This document shows positions 34,932-44,973 of a stretch of 64,000 nt of DNA, piece after piece (within the stretch, counting starts at the first letter, position 1; each line of letters begins with the position of its first letter). Made by a program: the position numbers and the translations under genes. A model generated the notes under the pieces. The model saw nothing but the letters and a program-made list of their open reading frames with translations. It was not told where the DNA came from and did not search any database. Source of the DNA: Leeuwenhoekiella aestuarii (lineage in GTDB: Bacteria; Bacteroidota; Bacteroidia; Flavobacteriales; Flavobacteriaceae); NCBI RefSeq assembly GCF_004104055.1, contig NZ_QOVJ01000002.1, positions 372,001-436,000 of the forward strand, in the 5' to 3' direction.

Positions 34932-37088
34932 TTATTTTAGATTTTTAACAGATATTTTTTTAGAATATTCAATATTCTCACGAGTTGTTACGCGTATTAT
35001 GTAGATTCCATCACTCCAAGCGCCAGAAGGAATAGTAACTTTTGAGTTTGTACCTTCATTTAATTTAGATACCAATAAACGACCGCTAATGTCGAAAACG
35101 TTGATTTCTTTCAGCTCAGTTTCTAGTGGATTTAATACAGTCAATTCAGCTCTACCATTGTTCTGATAGATATTAAAAGAGCGTTTAACTTCTTCAATTT
35201 CTTCTACGTCAAGAGTCTTAGCATCTTTAAAAACAATTTCAAATCGATTTGTATACGTGCCTTTTTCTAGTTCAAATTCATAAGATTCGTTTAAGATATC
35301 GTGATATTCATCAGTTTGCTTATCGTGAAGATAAATGCTCTCGTCTGGAGTGAAGTTTAATTCGGAGACTTGCATTTCATAGGTGTTAATTTCAGCGGCT
35401 CCAGAAACTTTTAAAGGTAATTTTACATCTATTTCGTAAGGAAAAACATTAGTTATTACGGATCTTTCTGAATTTTCAACTACATAACTTATATCTGTAT
35501 TCAGTTCAGATATATTATCTCCGTCTTTTGCATTATCAAAACCTAAGGTAGAATCATCATAAGTAATACTTTTGATGCGTCTTATATATAAATCGTTTAT
35601 AAGGATTTCAATATTAAATTCAGGTAAAATTAAGAAGCCATCCTGATCGTAACTCACTGCTCCGGCTTTCAATGCAGATGCTTCGTTAGCAACACTATTT
35701 TTAGCTATTTTTGAAGTAGAGGTAGTTGATGAAGATTGTTTAAATTGAGATTTATTAGGAATACTTTCTTTAACAAAAACTCTAAATGCATTAAGTGCAG
35801 TAGCAAAACCACTAGTAGTACCTTCAATAAAAAAACCTTGGCCAACTGGAGCAAAACGTCGCTCAATGGTTTCTCCAGTTTTACCTGTAGCTATTGTTTG
35901 CATTTCATAAATTATTTCACCATTTTCATCATATTGAAGATTACCATCTGTATCATAATCTGGTACAAACTCATAAGGAATGCCATTTTCATCAGCGTGT
36001 ATTGGATCACCATTTCCATCAACATAAATAGGATCACCATTTTGATCTAAATTAGGAACGGGTTCTAAAGCTCTTTCACCTTCATTTGTAGCCTTAACAA
36101 AAATTGCAGGTGCGTAACTTCCAGAATAACTACAATCTATTGGAGTGAATGTTCCATAACCTCCTTGATAATCTTTAACATAATGTGACTGAACAGTAGG
36201 ATCAGACTCCCAAAAATAAGCAGCACCGGTAATTACCTGATTACCCGAAGTAGGAGTTATTTCTGATCGATAGGGTAAATTACAACCAGTAACACTTTGC
36301 CCAGAATTATATAATAAATAATACGATAAATTCATAGCAGAGGGATATGGGTTTCCCACAAGGGTGAGTTGTTCATTTGCAACAGCTACCTTTATAGTGC
36401 CATTATTAGGGCGCCCTCTAAAATCAAGAGATCGTTCAACACCAGCTATAGAAATATCTGTACCAATCCCTTTCATAGTAAAACCTTCTCCGGGATTAAG
36501 GCTATATGTTGTTCCATCAATTTTTCTCCATTGCCCATAACTATTTGATGTTACAAATTTATAAAGCCAATAAGATGGTATCTCATAACTACCTGAAACT
36601 ATTTGACTATCATAACCTCCAATGAATGGGACAGGATTTGACTCTATAGAAGTCTCACTGAGCGGCTGATAAATACCACCATTATTATCATCAGGTTGAT
36701 AAAAACGAGAATTCCCTTTTCCGTCAGAGTTTCCAAAACCATTAGTACCTGTGTTGCTTAGAGGAATAGTGTTTGTAGGGTCTCCTACAGGAGAAGACCA
36801 GTAATGATAATCCCATTTATTTCTTGTGTTTTGTTGAAAAACAGATACGATACCATTACCTTCATTTAAACTGGATTCATTCCCTTGTATCAATTGCCCT
36901 TCTTCTCTGAGGTAAAAATTACCACCCTCTTGATCTGGATCCCCTTGAAGATTTACATCTTGAGTTACAAAAACAATTTCTCCTTTATTATAAACATAGG
37001 AGTTGCTTGAGCCTTCACCAATATACAATTGACCCGAAGCCAAGATTGGCAGCATTAAAAAGAATAATTTGGAGTAAAAATTTCTCAT
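34932..37088 (-). CDS. T9SS-secreted protein with type A sorting domain
   Basis: The ATG at 37088 gives a 718-residue protein with a signal peptide (KLFFLMLPILASGQ). The longer frame back to 37142 would hide that signal. The body is mostly beta-rich, with blocks such as NKWDYHYWSSPVG and LTLVGNPYPSAMNLSYYL seen in large flavobacterial surface proteins. The last 80 residues are a Por secretion tail: FNIYQNNGRAELTVLNPLE, INVFDISGRLL and GIYIIRVTTRENIEYSKKI. It should pass through the type IX secretion system and become attached to, or released from, the cell surface. The function is unknown. Confidence 0.88.
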   Translation of the reverse strand: MRNFYSKLFFLMLPILASGQLYIGEGSSNSYVYNKGEIVFVTQDVNLQGDPDQEGGNFYLREEGQLIQGNESSLNEGNGIVSVFQQNTRNKWDYHYWSSPVGDPTNTIPLSNTGTNGFGNSDGKGNSRFYQPDDNNGGIYQPLSETSIESNPVPFIGGYDSQIVSGSYEIPSYWLYKFVTSNSYGQWRKIDGTTYSLNPGEGFTMKGIGTDISIAGVERSLDFRGRPNNGTIKVAVANEQLTLVGNPYPSAMNLSYYLLYNSGQSVTGCNLPYRSEITPTSGNQVITGAAYFWESDPTVQSHYVKDYQGGYGTFTPIDCSYSGSYAPAIFVKATNEGERALEPVPNLDQNGDPIYVDGNGDPIHADENGIPYEFVPDYDTDGNLQYDENGEIIYEMQTIATGKTGETIERRFAPVGQGFFIEGTTSGFATALNAFRVFVKESIPNKSQFKQSSSTTSTSKIAKNSVANEASALKAGAVSYDQDGFLILPEFNIEILINDLYIRRIKSITYDDSTLGFDNAKDGDNISELNTDISYVVENSERSVITNVFPYEIDVKLPLKVSGAAEINTYEMQVSELNFTPDESIYLHDKQTDEYHDILNESYEFELEKGTYTNRFEIVFKDAKTLDVEEIEEVKRSFNIYQNNGRAELTVLNPLETELKEINVFDISGRLLVSKLNEGTNSKVTIPSGAWSDGIYIIRVTTRENIEYSKKISVKNLK

Positions 37089-37181
37089 AAAGGAATATTT
37101 TTGCGAAGATACTAAATTTACAATATGAATTGAGTTGTTCAAAGTGTTTTTAGTGCTTTTTGTCGAATTAATAGTTAAATA

Positions 37182-37724
37182 ATGATTTCACAATTCAAAA
37201 TAGGTCAGTCAGTTACACTTTTAGACGATGACTTGTCTGGTGTAATTACGAAAATTTTAGGAGAAAGGATTTTTATTTCTACAGAAGACGGTTTTGAATT
37301 TGAAGTAAACACAAAAGAAATTGTTCCTAATCATGATTTAGAGATTGAGGAACTCGATGACTTTGAGGCCTTGATTTCTGAAAAGGAAAAAGCTTATAAA
37401 AAGAAGAAAAGTACTACTCAAAAGCTTAAAGGTGTAATACCTCCAATGGAAGTAGATTTACATATTCATCAACTTACCTCAAATGAGCGAGGTATGTCTT
37501 CTCACGATAAATTAAACCTGCAGATTGATACGGCCAGGCATAAGCTAGAGTTTGCATTAAAAAAGCGTATTCAAAGGGTTGTTTTTATTCACGGTGTAGG
37601 AGCCGGAGTTTTGAAAGCAGAACTTGAGTACCTCTTTTCTAGATATGAAAATATTAAATTCTATGATGCAGACTACCAGAAATACGGTTTAGGAGCTACA
37701 GAAATTTATATTTATCAAAATTAA
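37182..37724 (+). CDS. Smr domain protein
   Basis: The 180-residue protein has a small beta-rich N-terminal domain ([20 protein letters not shown]), a Lys-rich linker, and a C-terminal Smr domain with VDLHIHQLT, the helix [20 protein letters not shown] and the [12 protein letters not shown] motif. Smr domains are found in MutS2 and as stand-alone nucleases acting on branched DNA or RNA. In Bacteroidota the N-terminal part is often labelled DUF2027. The actual substrate is unknown. The gene ends in a 4-bp stop-to-stop overlap with the convergent lipoprotein gene. Confidence 0.85.
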   Translation: MISQFKIGQSVTLLDDDLSGVITKILGERIFISTEDGFEFEVNTKEIVPNHDLEIEELDDFEALISEKEKAYKKKKSTTQKLKGVIPPMEVDLHIHQLTSNERGMSSHDKLNLQIDTARHKLEFALKKRIQRVVFIHGVGAGVLKAELEYLFSRYENIKFYDADYQKYGLGATEIYIYQN

Positions 37725-38659
37725 TTTAGAAATTCTGGTTTTACTGTTGTTGTTTCTGACCCAGCGTTAAGTTCACCAAAATAAAGTTCTTGTTGGCGTA
37801 TGGTTTCACTACCATCTTCATTAACGAAAACAAGATTTGTTAAATTGATTGTCAATGTGATATTATCTAATGCAAAGCTATGAAGTCTATATTCATTTAT
37901 TTCGTAATCTGTTGTTTCAGTATCATTTAAATAATCAGGGACACCATCAACTGTTTGATCATTTGAAGGATTTAAATCTCTATCTTTATCCTCATTTATA
38001 GTTAGCACACCATCGCCATCATCGTCAGGATCTAAAAAATCAGGGATTTCATCACCGTCAGTATCTAATGATCCTTCTATGTCTATTGACCCATCTTCAT
38101 TAAAAGCAACTCCTTCATTAATTGTTGGGATATTATCACCATCATCATCAAAATCATAATAGTTGGGTATTCCATCCCCGTCGTAGTCAGTTTCGCCTAA
38201 TAATGTCATCTCAAATTCGGCATCAATACCATCGTTGTCATCATAATCTCCTTGAGTTACTATAGTCACTGTGCCTTCTGCACTTTTATATTCTTTAGAA
38301 ACGGTAGGTTGGGTCGGTGGTAATTCAGAACAAAAATAATCTGAAGTTACAGGATTATTAAAAATACGGTAAGAAACAAAAGTTGAAGAACTACTTCCTA
38401 GCGTATAAATGTATGTATTTGTTCCGCTAGGCTCGGTTAAAATAGGATCACTTGTACTAATTCTAAAAGCGATAGCTTCGTTTGTATCCGGATTTATTTT
38501 ATAAAAAATATAGTTAGTAACTTCTGTTTCGTTGTTATCTACAGTAGAACAATACGCTACATTTTGATCACTAAAATCAAATGAAGTGACAATAACATCA
38601 CCGTCATCACAAGAAGTTAATAGCAATGTATAAAATAGTAAAAACAGGTGCTTTTTCAT
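37721..38659 (-). CDS. Lipoprotein with thrombospondin type 3-like Ca-binding repeats
   Basis: The ATG at 38659 gives a 312-residue lipoprotein (LLTSC, then DDGDV). The longer frame to 38683 adds residues before the signal peptide. Residues about 145-255 contain Asp-rich repeats of the TSP3/EF-like type, such as [37 protein letters not shown] and [19 protein letters not shown], which would bind calcium. The C terminus is beta-rich. The acidic residues after the Cys suggest export to the cell surface. No function was recognised. Confidence 0.7.
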   Translation of the reverse strand: MKKHLFLLFYTLLLTSCDDGDVIVTSFDFSDQNVAYCSTVDNNETEVTNYIFYKINPDTNEAIAFRISTSDPILTEPSGTNTYIYTLGSSSSTFVSYRIFNNPVTSDYFCSELPPTQPTVSKEYKSAEGTVTIVTQGDYDDNDGIDAEFEMTLLGETDYDGDGIPNYYDFDDDGDNIPTINEGVAFNEDGSIDIEGSLDTDGDEIPDFLDPDDDGDGVLTINEDKDRDLNPSNDQTVDGVPDYLNDTETTDYEINEYRLHSFALDNITLTINLTNLVFVNEDGSETIRQQELYFGELNAGSETTTVKPEFLN

Positions 38660-38680
38660 AGCGCGGTAAATGATTTTGGG

Positions 38681-38688
38681 CAAAAATA
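38681..38688 (-). promoter_or_regulatory. Minus-7 element for the TSP3-repeat lipoprotein gene
   Basis: On the minus strand TATTTTTG (38688-38681) matches TAnnTTTG and lies 21 bp upstream of the ATG at 38659. This supports the shorter start, since the alternative start at 38683 falls inside the element. No good TTG was found upstream. Confidence 0.45.
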
Positions 38689-38740
38689 ACCGAATTGAAC
38701 TTTACTAACGTTAATGAGGTCTAAATAATTTTATTCTAGT

Positions 38741-38748
38741 TAATTTTG
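38741..38748 (+). promoter_or_regulatory. Minus-7 element for the cysteine desulfurase gene
   Basis: TAATTTTG at 38741-38748 matches TAnnTTTG and lies 15 bp upstream of the start codon at 38764, so the leader would be very short. No TTG was found at the expected distance. Confidence 0.45.
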
Positions 38749-38763
38749 TGCCTCTAAATTTTA

Positions 38764-39912
38764 ATGATGACGCAAGTATATTTTGATAATGCTGCAACTA
38801 CAGCTATTCGCCCTGAAGTATTAGATCGTATGATTGAAGTTATGCGCAATGTCCCGGGTAATCCTTCTTCAACCCATGCTGTAGGGCGTAAAGCAAAAAC
38901 AATTATAGAACAGGCTAGAAAAACAATCGCAGGTTATTTACACGTAACTCCTGCAGAGATTGTATTTACTTCCGGTGGTACTGAGGCAGATAACCTTATT
39001 ATCAATAGTGCTGTACGTGATCTTGGTGTGCGTCATATTATCACGAGTCCTATTGAACATCACGCCGTAATTCATGTGGTAGAGCATTTACAATTGGCTT
39101 ACAACATCGAGGTTTCTATGGTTAAAATTAAAGAGTGTGGTAGTGTTGATATGGACAACCTTGAAGCCTTATTAGTAGAAAAAAAAGAAAAGACTTTAAT
39201 AAGCCTGATGCATATCAATAATGAAATCGGTAATATGTTAGATATCGAAGCGGTATCTAAATTGGCAAAAACTCACGATGCATTATTTCACAGTGATATG
39301 GTACAATCGGTAGGTCATTTTGATTTGAATCTTACTGAAATTCCAGTTGATTTTATCGCTGCAGCTGCTCATAAATTTCACGGACCAAAAGGTGTTGGTT
39401 TTGCTTTTCTTCGGAAAAATAGTAAAGTTAAATCTTTGATTTTTGGTGGTGGTCAAGAACGCGGAAGCCGTGCAGGAACAGAGCCAGTGCATAATATTGC
39501 AGGTATGGAAACTGCACTGATAAAAGCTCAGGAAAATCTTAATACTGAACGTAAGCATATAGAAAAAATCAAATGGTATTTTAAGGAGCAGCTCGAGAAC
39601 AATATTCCAGGAGTAAATTTTAATGGAAACTGTCACGACGGAACCCTTAGCACTTATACACTATTGAATGTATGTTTACCGGTGCCTCCTAATAAAGCTT
39701 TAATGCTTTTATTTCAGTTAGATTTAAAGGGAATTGCATGTTCTAAAGGTAGTGCTTGCCAGAGCGGAAGTGATCAAGGAAGTCACGTTTTAAATGCGTT
39801 TTTATCTAAAGATAAGTTAGACAAGCCTTCTATTCGTTTCTCCTTTTCTCACGAAAATACCCAAGAAGAAGTTGATTATGTTGTATCTACTTTAAAAGAA
39901 TTTATTGCATAA
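38764..39912 (+). CDS. Cysteine desulfurase
   Basis: The 382-residue class V aminotransferase removes sulphur from cysteine for iron-sulphur cluster or thiolation pathways. It begins VYFDNAATTAIRPEVL, has the TSGGTEADN block, the PLP-binding Lys204 in AAAHKFHGPKG and the catalytic Cys332 in SKGSACQSGSDQG. The sequence resembles the NifS/IscS group rather than SufS. No iscU or other cluster gene is adjacent. Two ATG codons lie in tandem (38764 and 38767). Its stop codon abuts the stop of the convergent TonB-dependent receptor gene with no gap. Confidence 0.93.
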   Translation: MMTQVYFDNAATTAIRPEVLDRMIEVMRNVPGNPSSTHAVGRKAKTIIEQARKTIAGYLHVTPAEIVFTSGGTEADNLIINSAVRDLGVRHIITSPIEHHAVIHVVEHLQLAYNIEVSMVKIKECGSVDMDNLEALLVEKKEKTLISLMHINNEIGNMLDIEAVSKLAKTHDALFHSDMVQSVGHFDLNLTEIPVDFIAAAAHKFHGPKGVGFAFLRKNSKVKSLIFGGGQERGSRAGTEPVHNIAGMETALIKAQENLNTERKHIEKIKWYFKEQLENNIPGVNFNGNCHDGTLSTYTLLNVCLPVPPNKALMLLFQLDLKGIACSKGSACQSGSDQGSHVLNAFLSKDKLDKPSIRFSFSHENTQEEVDYVVSTLKEFIA

Positions 39913-42375
39913 TTAAAACCTAGCTCTGAGTTTTAAATTAAAAACACGAGGTGTTAGATAGTTTGGCACAGCATACTGTTGTTGAGTAGCAGCATCCCTT
40001 ACAAACGTATTGGTGATGCTATTTTTGCGATCAAAGATGTTGAAAATTTCCAAGCCGAGACTAAGTTCTTTAAAAATCGAGTTTTTCTCAAAAGTACTTT
40101 TGGGATTTATAATTGTATAGGCAAATCCAACATCGGCTCTAAAATAAAACGGTAAACGAGTTTGATATATATAAGGGTCTGCATAATTAGGTGATCCACC
40201 GGGTAAACCAGTTTGATAAACCATATTGAGATACAATTTCAAATCAGGAATCGTGGGCACATAATCCTGAAATAAAAAGCCCAATTTAAGCAGTTGATCT
40301 GTTGGCCGGGAAATATAACCGCGGTTTTGAATGTTTTCTTCCGTTTTTAGGAATCCCAGACTAATCCAGCTTTCTGTTCCCGGTACGAACTCTCCAGATA
40401 ATCTAAGATCAAATCCATAAGCGTAGGCTTCCGCATCATTTTTTGCTCTATATCGTATTCTTACATTCTCTAAAGTATAAGTATTTACATCGCTTAAAAA
40501 TTTGTAATATGCTTCATTAGTAAGTGTAAAAGGCCGATCCCAAAGTTTAAAACTCCAGTCGTTTCCGGCTACTAGATGAATGCTTTGCTGTGCTTTCACA
40601 TCAGGAACAACTTGCCCTTGCATATCTCGCAATTCTCTGTAAAAAGGAGGCTGATGATACATTCCGGCTGATAGCCTAAAAACCATATCTGTATTTTTCC
40701 AATTCGGTTTTAGACTGAATTGTCCACGCGGACTCACAACTTCTTGGGTTTTAGAAGCGATATCCTGTCCGCTTACCGTCCATAGTTGACTGCGTATACC
40801 TAGATTATACCAGGCTTTGGCAGTATTCCAATTGAGAAGCTTGCTATACTGCAGATATCCCGAAACTCTATCAATTAACACATCATTCTGTGCTCTCCTT
40901 GAACTAAAGGGCTCTAGTGGAGCATCAAATGCTTCATAAGGCTGCTGATTAGTCAATCCTTCAAGTGGTGGTCTAATTGAGAACCCGGCAGAATCAATAA
41001 TCTCATATTCTTGCAAGCGATCACGAATTGATTCCCTTGCATATTTTAACCCCCAATCTAGCTGATCGCTTCCCTTTTGATACTGCCCTTTATGTTGAAT
41101 ATTTACAATCAAAGCATCCAAATTATTACGAGCATGTGTAAGCTGCGAACCTATTGCTCTTGTAAAATCTACTTCACCGCCGGAATCATCTCTTATATTT
41201 GTGTTGGGTGTCCCTAAAGCATATTGCGCATTAATATCATAATGTTCTTGCTCCTGCGTGTGATAGGAAGAGGCTGTTAACTTCAGGTTTAGATTACCAT
41301 TAGGCTTATATGTTCCTGAGATGGCTCCAAAATTCGTCTCGTATTTATCTTCTTCCTGGCCGTTATAAGCCACAATGAGTGCTATGGGATCTGCTAGAGT
41401 ACCAAAGTTTGTCTGGCGGGTTTGCGGCTGATAACTATACCTGTTTATACCTATATTTCCTAAAAAATCTAATTCAAATTTAGAATTGAAGGTATAGGTA
41501 AAGTAGGTTTGTAGATCTGTAAATCTGGGTTTATAATTTGTTTCAGTTTGTTTAGCATTTACCAAAAGGCTATTATCCCAATACCTGGCGCCTACAAGTG
41601 CAGTAAACTTTTTATTTTTACTCAAGCCTTCAGCAGAAAAATTAACACCCAGCAGGCTGAGATCTGCAGAAGCTGCGAAATCTACCGGCCGGCGATACGT
41701 GATATCTAAAACCGAAGATAATTTATCTCCATATTTAGCCTGAAATCCTCCGGCACTAAAATCTATATTCCTTACCAAATCAGAATTGACGATGCTTAGT
41801 CCTTCTTGTTGGCCAGAGCGTATCAAAAAGGGTCGGTAGACTTCAATATCATTTATATAAACCAGATTCTCATCATAATTTCCACCACGCACAGCATACT
41901 GGGTACTCAATTCATTATTAGAGCTTACTCCGGGTAGGGATTGCAATAGATTTTCAACTCCGGGATTTGCACCGGGTATTTTGCGAACAGTTTCTGGGTT
42001 TAGACTCACGATACCCTCTATTTTATCTTGATTTTCAGATGAAATAACAACCTCGCTTATTTGCTCAATCTTTGTATTTAAAACAGGATTAAATTCAAAG
42101 AGCTCATTTTTCTGAAGGGAAAATTTAACTTCTAAAGTCTTAAATCCTACGTGTGTAAACCGAACCGTGATAACGCGTTCTGCAGGAATTTCTAAAGAAT
42201 AGAATCCGCTTTCATCGGTAAGTGTTCCTCCATCGGCATACGAAATATTAACATCAGATAGTGGAATATTAATTTGATCAAAGGCAATACCTTTTAAAGT
42301 TGCTGTCTGTGCAAGTAAAGCTGGAGCGACCCCAAAGCAAAAAAGTAAAAATAAATAATGGGGTAGCGCTTTCAA
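39913..42375 (-). CDS. TonB-dependent receptor with carboxypeptidase-like N-terminal domain
   Basis: The 820-residue outer-membrane protein has a signal peptide (YLFLLFCFGVAPALLAQ) and a CarboxypepD_reg-like domain (ATLKGIAFDQINIPLSDVNI, residues about 25-105). A plug follows, with VRKIPGANPGVENLLQSLPGV and YAVRGGNYDENLVYINDIEVYRP in that order, and then a 22-strand-type barrel ending in RVFNLKLRARF. It should take up a large or scarce ligand using TonB energy. No SusD partner is next to it, so a polysaccharide role is unlikely. It starts 5 bp after the M23 peptidase gene. Confidence 0.92.
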   Translation of the reverse strand: MKALPHYLFLLFCFGVAPALLAQTATLKGIAFDQINIPLSDVNISYADGGTLTDESGFYSLEIPAERVITVRFTHVGFKTLEVKFSLQKNELFEFNPVLNTKIEQISEVVISSENQDKIEGIVSLNPETVRKIPGANPGVENLLQSLPGVSSNNELSTQYAVRGGNYDENLVYINDIEVYRPFLIRSGQQEGLSIVNSDLVRNIDFSAGGFQAKYGDKLSSVLDITYRRPVDFAASADLSLLGVNFSAEGLSKNKKFTALVGARYWDNSLLVNAKQTETNYKPRFTDLQTYFTYTFNSKFELDFLGNIGINRYSYQPQTRQTNFGTLADPIALIVAYNGQEEDKYETNFGAISGTYKPNGNLNLKLTASSYHTQEQEHYDINAQYALGTPNTNIRDDSGGEVDFTRAIGSQLTHARNNLDALIVNIQHKGQYQKGSDQLDWGLKYARESIRDRLQEYEIIDSAGFSIRPPLEGLTNQQPYEAFDAPLEPFSSRRAQNDVLIDRVSGYLQYSKLLNWNTAKAWYNLGIRSQLWTVSGQDIASKTQEVVSPRGQFSLKPNWKNTDMVFRLSAGMYHQPPFYRELRDMQGQVVPDVKAQQSIHLVAGNDWSFKLWDRPFTLTNEAYYKFLSDVNTYTLENVRIRYRAKNDAEAYAYGFDLRLSGEFVPGTESWISLGFLKTEENIQNRGYISRPTDQLLKLGFLFQDYVPTIPDLKLYLNMVYQTGLPGGSPNYADPYIYQTRLPFYFRADVGFAYTIINPKSTFEKNSIFKELSLGLEIFNIFDRKNSITNTFVRDAATQQQYAVPNYLTPRVFNLKLRARF

Positions 42376-42380
42376 TAGGT

Positions 42381-44072
42381 TTATTTTCTATAAAAGGTTG
42401 CTTCAAAAGTAGTACTATTTCCTACATTATCAATCACAATGAGTTTGAATGCATTTGCACCACTGCTGCTTATATCATCTTCAAAGTTATAGGTGAGCAG
42501 GTTTTTTTTGTATTCATATTCCATCAAAGCAAATTCCCCATTGATGGTAGCGCGATAGCTTTTTATACCCGTGTCTTGATCAGTAATTTTAAAGCTTATT
42601 GTATTTAAACTCGATATCCATTTTCCATCTGTAAAATCTAAAGATTGGATTTTAGGAGGTTTGGTGTCTAACCCCAATTTAAAATCTCCTAATGCATTAA
42701 CGGTTGCAGTAATGTGATCGTCTTCAAGTCTTGCTCCTTCAAAGCGAAGTAGACCTTTATAATTTACTCTGCCTATGTAAAGTTTTTCACGATCTTGAGA
42801 CTGAAAATCAGAAACATCATACGCAAGTCTGATGTATTTATGTACAGGAATTAAATCTTCATCAAGATGCAAAGCATCTGTATTTGCTGAAATGTCAAGG
42901 GAATAATCATCATAGAATGAACCTTCTGGAATGAAAATGTCCCAATCACCAACTTCAAAATTCTGACTCGCATCTGCTTGAACAAAATATGGACTAGTTT
43001 TTTTGTTCTTAGTTGTTAAAATAGTATCCTTTTTAATATTTATAGGTACAACCAGTTTGCTCGTATTTCCTTGTATATCTGAAACTGTAATGGTGTATAT
43101 AGAAGAATTACCGGTTTGAGTTAGATTTAAAACGCCCTTATTTTTCTCAAATTTGTAAATACTCAATGGGTTGTTGCGCTCAATAAATAGCTTTTGAACT
43201 CGGTCGCGTTCACCTTCAAAAAGTGCATAATCTATCATTCGGTTGAGATAGCGTGTCTCTGCAAAAGAGAATTTGTCCATCTCAACTTCTAATGTCTTTT
43301 CTCCATTCAGTGTGGTTTCAATCTTATAGATACCATTATTGTTATTTGCACCGTCTTGCTGGTCAACAGTTCCCAAAGCAAATCCAATAGGGCCATAGGC
43401 GTTGATCTTTTCGCTTAAAAAGGTTCCGTCAGGTTGTTTTGCAAAACGTAAACGCTGTTGCTTTTGAGATTGATTCACCTGACTGCTGTCGCTTATTGGA
43501 TAAACGACCAAATCTTTTAATAAAGGATCGCGATGATCTGGTGCTTGTATACCAAAGAGTTGCGCGTTTAGCGGGCGCTCATTTTTATCTCGTATTTCAA
43601 AATGAACGTGCGGACCACCACTTCCACCTGTATTGCCGCTATAAGCTACCAAATCTCCCTGAGTTACCGGAAGCTCATCAGGATTAGGAAAAAGTTCTAT
43701 TTCGTAGCTTTCGGCTTCATACTGTTTAGCTTTTACATATTCCTCGATGGTAGGTTCGTATGCATTTAAATGACCATAAACCGTAGTATATCCATTAGGG
43801 TGCGTGATATAAAGTGCTTTACCGTAACCATAATGAGAGACTTTAATCCTGCTTACATAACCCGTTGCACTTGCCAGAACATCAAGTCCAGTACGCTGTT
43901 GTGTTTTTATATCAAGGCCACTATGAAAGTGATTGCTGCGCAATTCTCCAAAAGTACCGGCAAATACAGTAGGTATTCTTAATGGTGGAATAAATTCATT
44001 TTGAGGGAAATCAGATTGCGCTTTTAAAGCAAAACTTATAGTTAATAATAGGAGTGTAATTCTTTTTTTCAT
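42381..44072 (-). CDS. M23 family metallopeptidase
   Basis: The 563-residue protein has a signal peptide (ITLLLLTISFALKAQ) and an N-terminal LytM domain. The zinc and catalytic residues are visible as HFHSGLDIK (His50, Asp54), YGHLN (His101) and GGPHVHFEIRD (His155, His157). The remaining 380 residues are beta-rich and not recognised. M23 enzymes cut peptide bridges in peptidoglycan, but all-purpose LytM proteins in flavobacteria may have other targets. It precedes a TonB-dependent receptor gene by 5 bp, and the two are probably co-transcribed. Confidence 0.9.
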   Translation of the reverse strand: MKKRITLLLLTISFALKAQSDFPQNEFIPPLRIPTVFAGTFGELRSNHFHSGLDIKTQQRTGLDVLASATGYVSRIKVSHYGYGKALYITHPNGYTTVYGHLNAYEPTIEEYVKAKQYEAESYEIELFPNPDELPVTQGDLVAYSGNTGGSGGPHVHFEIRDKNERPLNAQLFGIQAPDHRDPLLKDLVVYPISDSSQVNQSQKQQRLRFAKQPDGTFLSEKINAYGPIGFALGTVDQQDGANNNNGIYKIETTLNGEKTLEVEMDKFSFAETRYLNRMIDYALFEGERDRVQKLFIERNNPLSIYKFEKNKGVLNLTQTGNSSIYTITVSDIQGNTSKLVVPINIKKDTILTTKNKKTSPYFVQADASQNFEVGDWDIFIPEGSFYDDYSLDISANTDALHLDEDLIPVHKYIRLAYDVSDFQSQDREKLYIGRVNYKGLLRFEGARLEDDHITATVNALGDFKLGLDTKPPKIQSLDFTDGKWISSLNTISFKITDQDTGIKSYRATINGEFALMEYEYKKNLLTYNFEDDISSSGANAFKLIVIDNVGNSTTFEATFYRK

Positions 44073-44297
44073 AGAAAAGCTAAGATAAATATTTTGTGAA
44101 GACCTACTGTGTAAATCGCTACGGCAATCTAATTATTGTAAGTGATATTTATTAGGTGCAGACTATTTGTTACTATAAGCTTGTATTGTAAAAATAGTCT
44201 TATGTCTAATACCTATGTAATCTGTTGAAAGCTATAAAATTAAAATTCAATTTGTTACGGGAGGTAAATACAAGCATTAAAAATATAATAGATTGTA

Positions 44298-44328
44298 TTG
44301 GGATATTAATAAGCGAATGTTAACTTTG
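44298..44328 (+). promoter_or_regulatory. Promoter of the coiled-coil gene and zapA
   Basis: TTG at 44298-44300 and TAACTTTG at 44321-44328 are 20 bp apart, a full match to the Bacteroidota promoter pattern. The start codon at 44357 is 28 bp downstream. Confidence 0.7.
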
Positions 44329-44356
44329 TGAGACTAAGCATTGTTAAAATTAGGTT

Positions 44357-44647
44357 ATGAGTGAACTGTTGGAGCGTGTAGATGCGTTGCAAAATGTAAT
44401 TAGCAAATTAGTGCATCGGTACCAGAAGCTTCAGCGTCAAAATGAAGTATTAACGACTGAAAATGAGCAGTTGAAGCACGAGCAGGAAGATTTAAAGATT
44501 CTTCTGGAAAATTGGGAAGCTAAATACAGTACACTTAAAACTGCTAATGCAATGCTGGGCAGTAACGAATATAAACGGGAGACCAAGCTCAAAATAAATA
44601 CTATGATGCGAGAACTTGATGCGTGCATCGCACAACTTGCAGATTAG
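44357..44647 (+). CDS. Small coiled-coil protein upstream of zapA
   Basis: The 96-residue protein is almost entirely helical, with a heptad pattern from about residue 5 to 65 (LQNVISKLVHRYQKLQRQNE, then EQLKHEQEDLKILLENWEAK). It resembles ZapB-type cell-division coiled-coil proteins in length and shape, and it lies 10 bp before zapA in one transcription unit. The ZapB function is only inferred from context. It is well conserved in position in flavobacteria in my experience of the family, but I cannot name it. Confidence 0.7.
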   Translation: MSELLERVDALQNVISKLVHRYQKLQRQNEVLTTENEQLKHEQEDLKILLENWEAKYSTLKTANAMLGSNEYKRETKLKINTMMRELDACIAQLAD

Positions 44648-44657
44648 AACTAAGGAT

Positions 44658-44948
44658 ATGTCTGAACATTTAAAAATTAAATTATCTATTGCAGACCGGG
44701 TTTATCCTTTAACTATAAAACCTCAACAGGAAGAAGGCTTACGCAAAGCAGCGAAAGAAATTGAGGTAATGATTAAAAAATTTGAGCAAAGTTATGCTGT
44801 TAGAGATAAGCAAGATGTTTTAGCAATGTGTGCTTTACAATTTGCTTCAAAAGCAATACAACAGGATTTAGACGGAAGCGGGGAAAGTTCAGAAGCTGTA
44901 GAACAGCTTAAAAATCTGGAGCTACTCGTTAAAAGTCAGTTATCCTAA
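44658..44948 (+). CDS. zapA: Cell division protein ZapA
   Basis: The 96-residue protein starts at ATG 44658 (MSEHLKIKLSIADRVYPLTI). The N-terminal beta domain binds FtsZ and the C-terminal helix, from about residue 65, forms the dimer coiled coil. The block EEGLRKAAKEIEVMIKKFEQ and QDVLAMCALQFA are typical. ZapA bundles FtsZ filaments at the division site. The frame is open back to 44616, but that start overlaps the previous gene. A structured RNA and rny follow. Confidence 0.9.
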   Translation: MSEHLKIKLSIADRVYPLTIKPQQEEGLRKAAKEIEVMIKKFEQSYAVRDKQDVLAMCALQFASKAIQQDLDGSGESSEAVEQLKNLELLVKSQLS

Positions 44949-44973
44949 CGTTCTTTAAAATAGAATACTTACT

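Noticed and set aside
39913-42375. Polysaccharide utilisation locus around the TonB-dependent receptor
   Set aside because: No SusD, glycoside hydrolase or sugar-responsive regulator is nearby; the neighbours are an M23 peptidase and a cysteine desulfurase.
44616-44657. Longer zapA start overlapping the coiled-coil gene
   Set aside because: The extra residues are not part of ZapA, and the ATG at 44658 gives the typical N-terminal beta strand.
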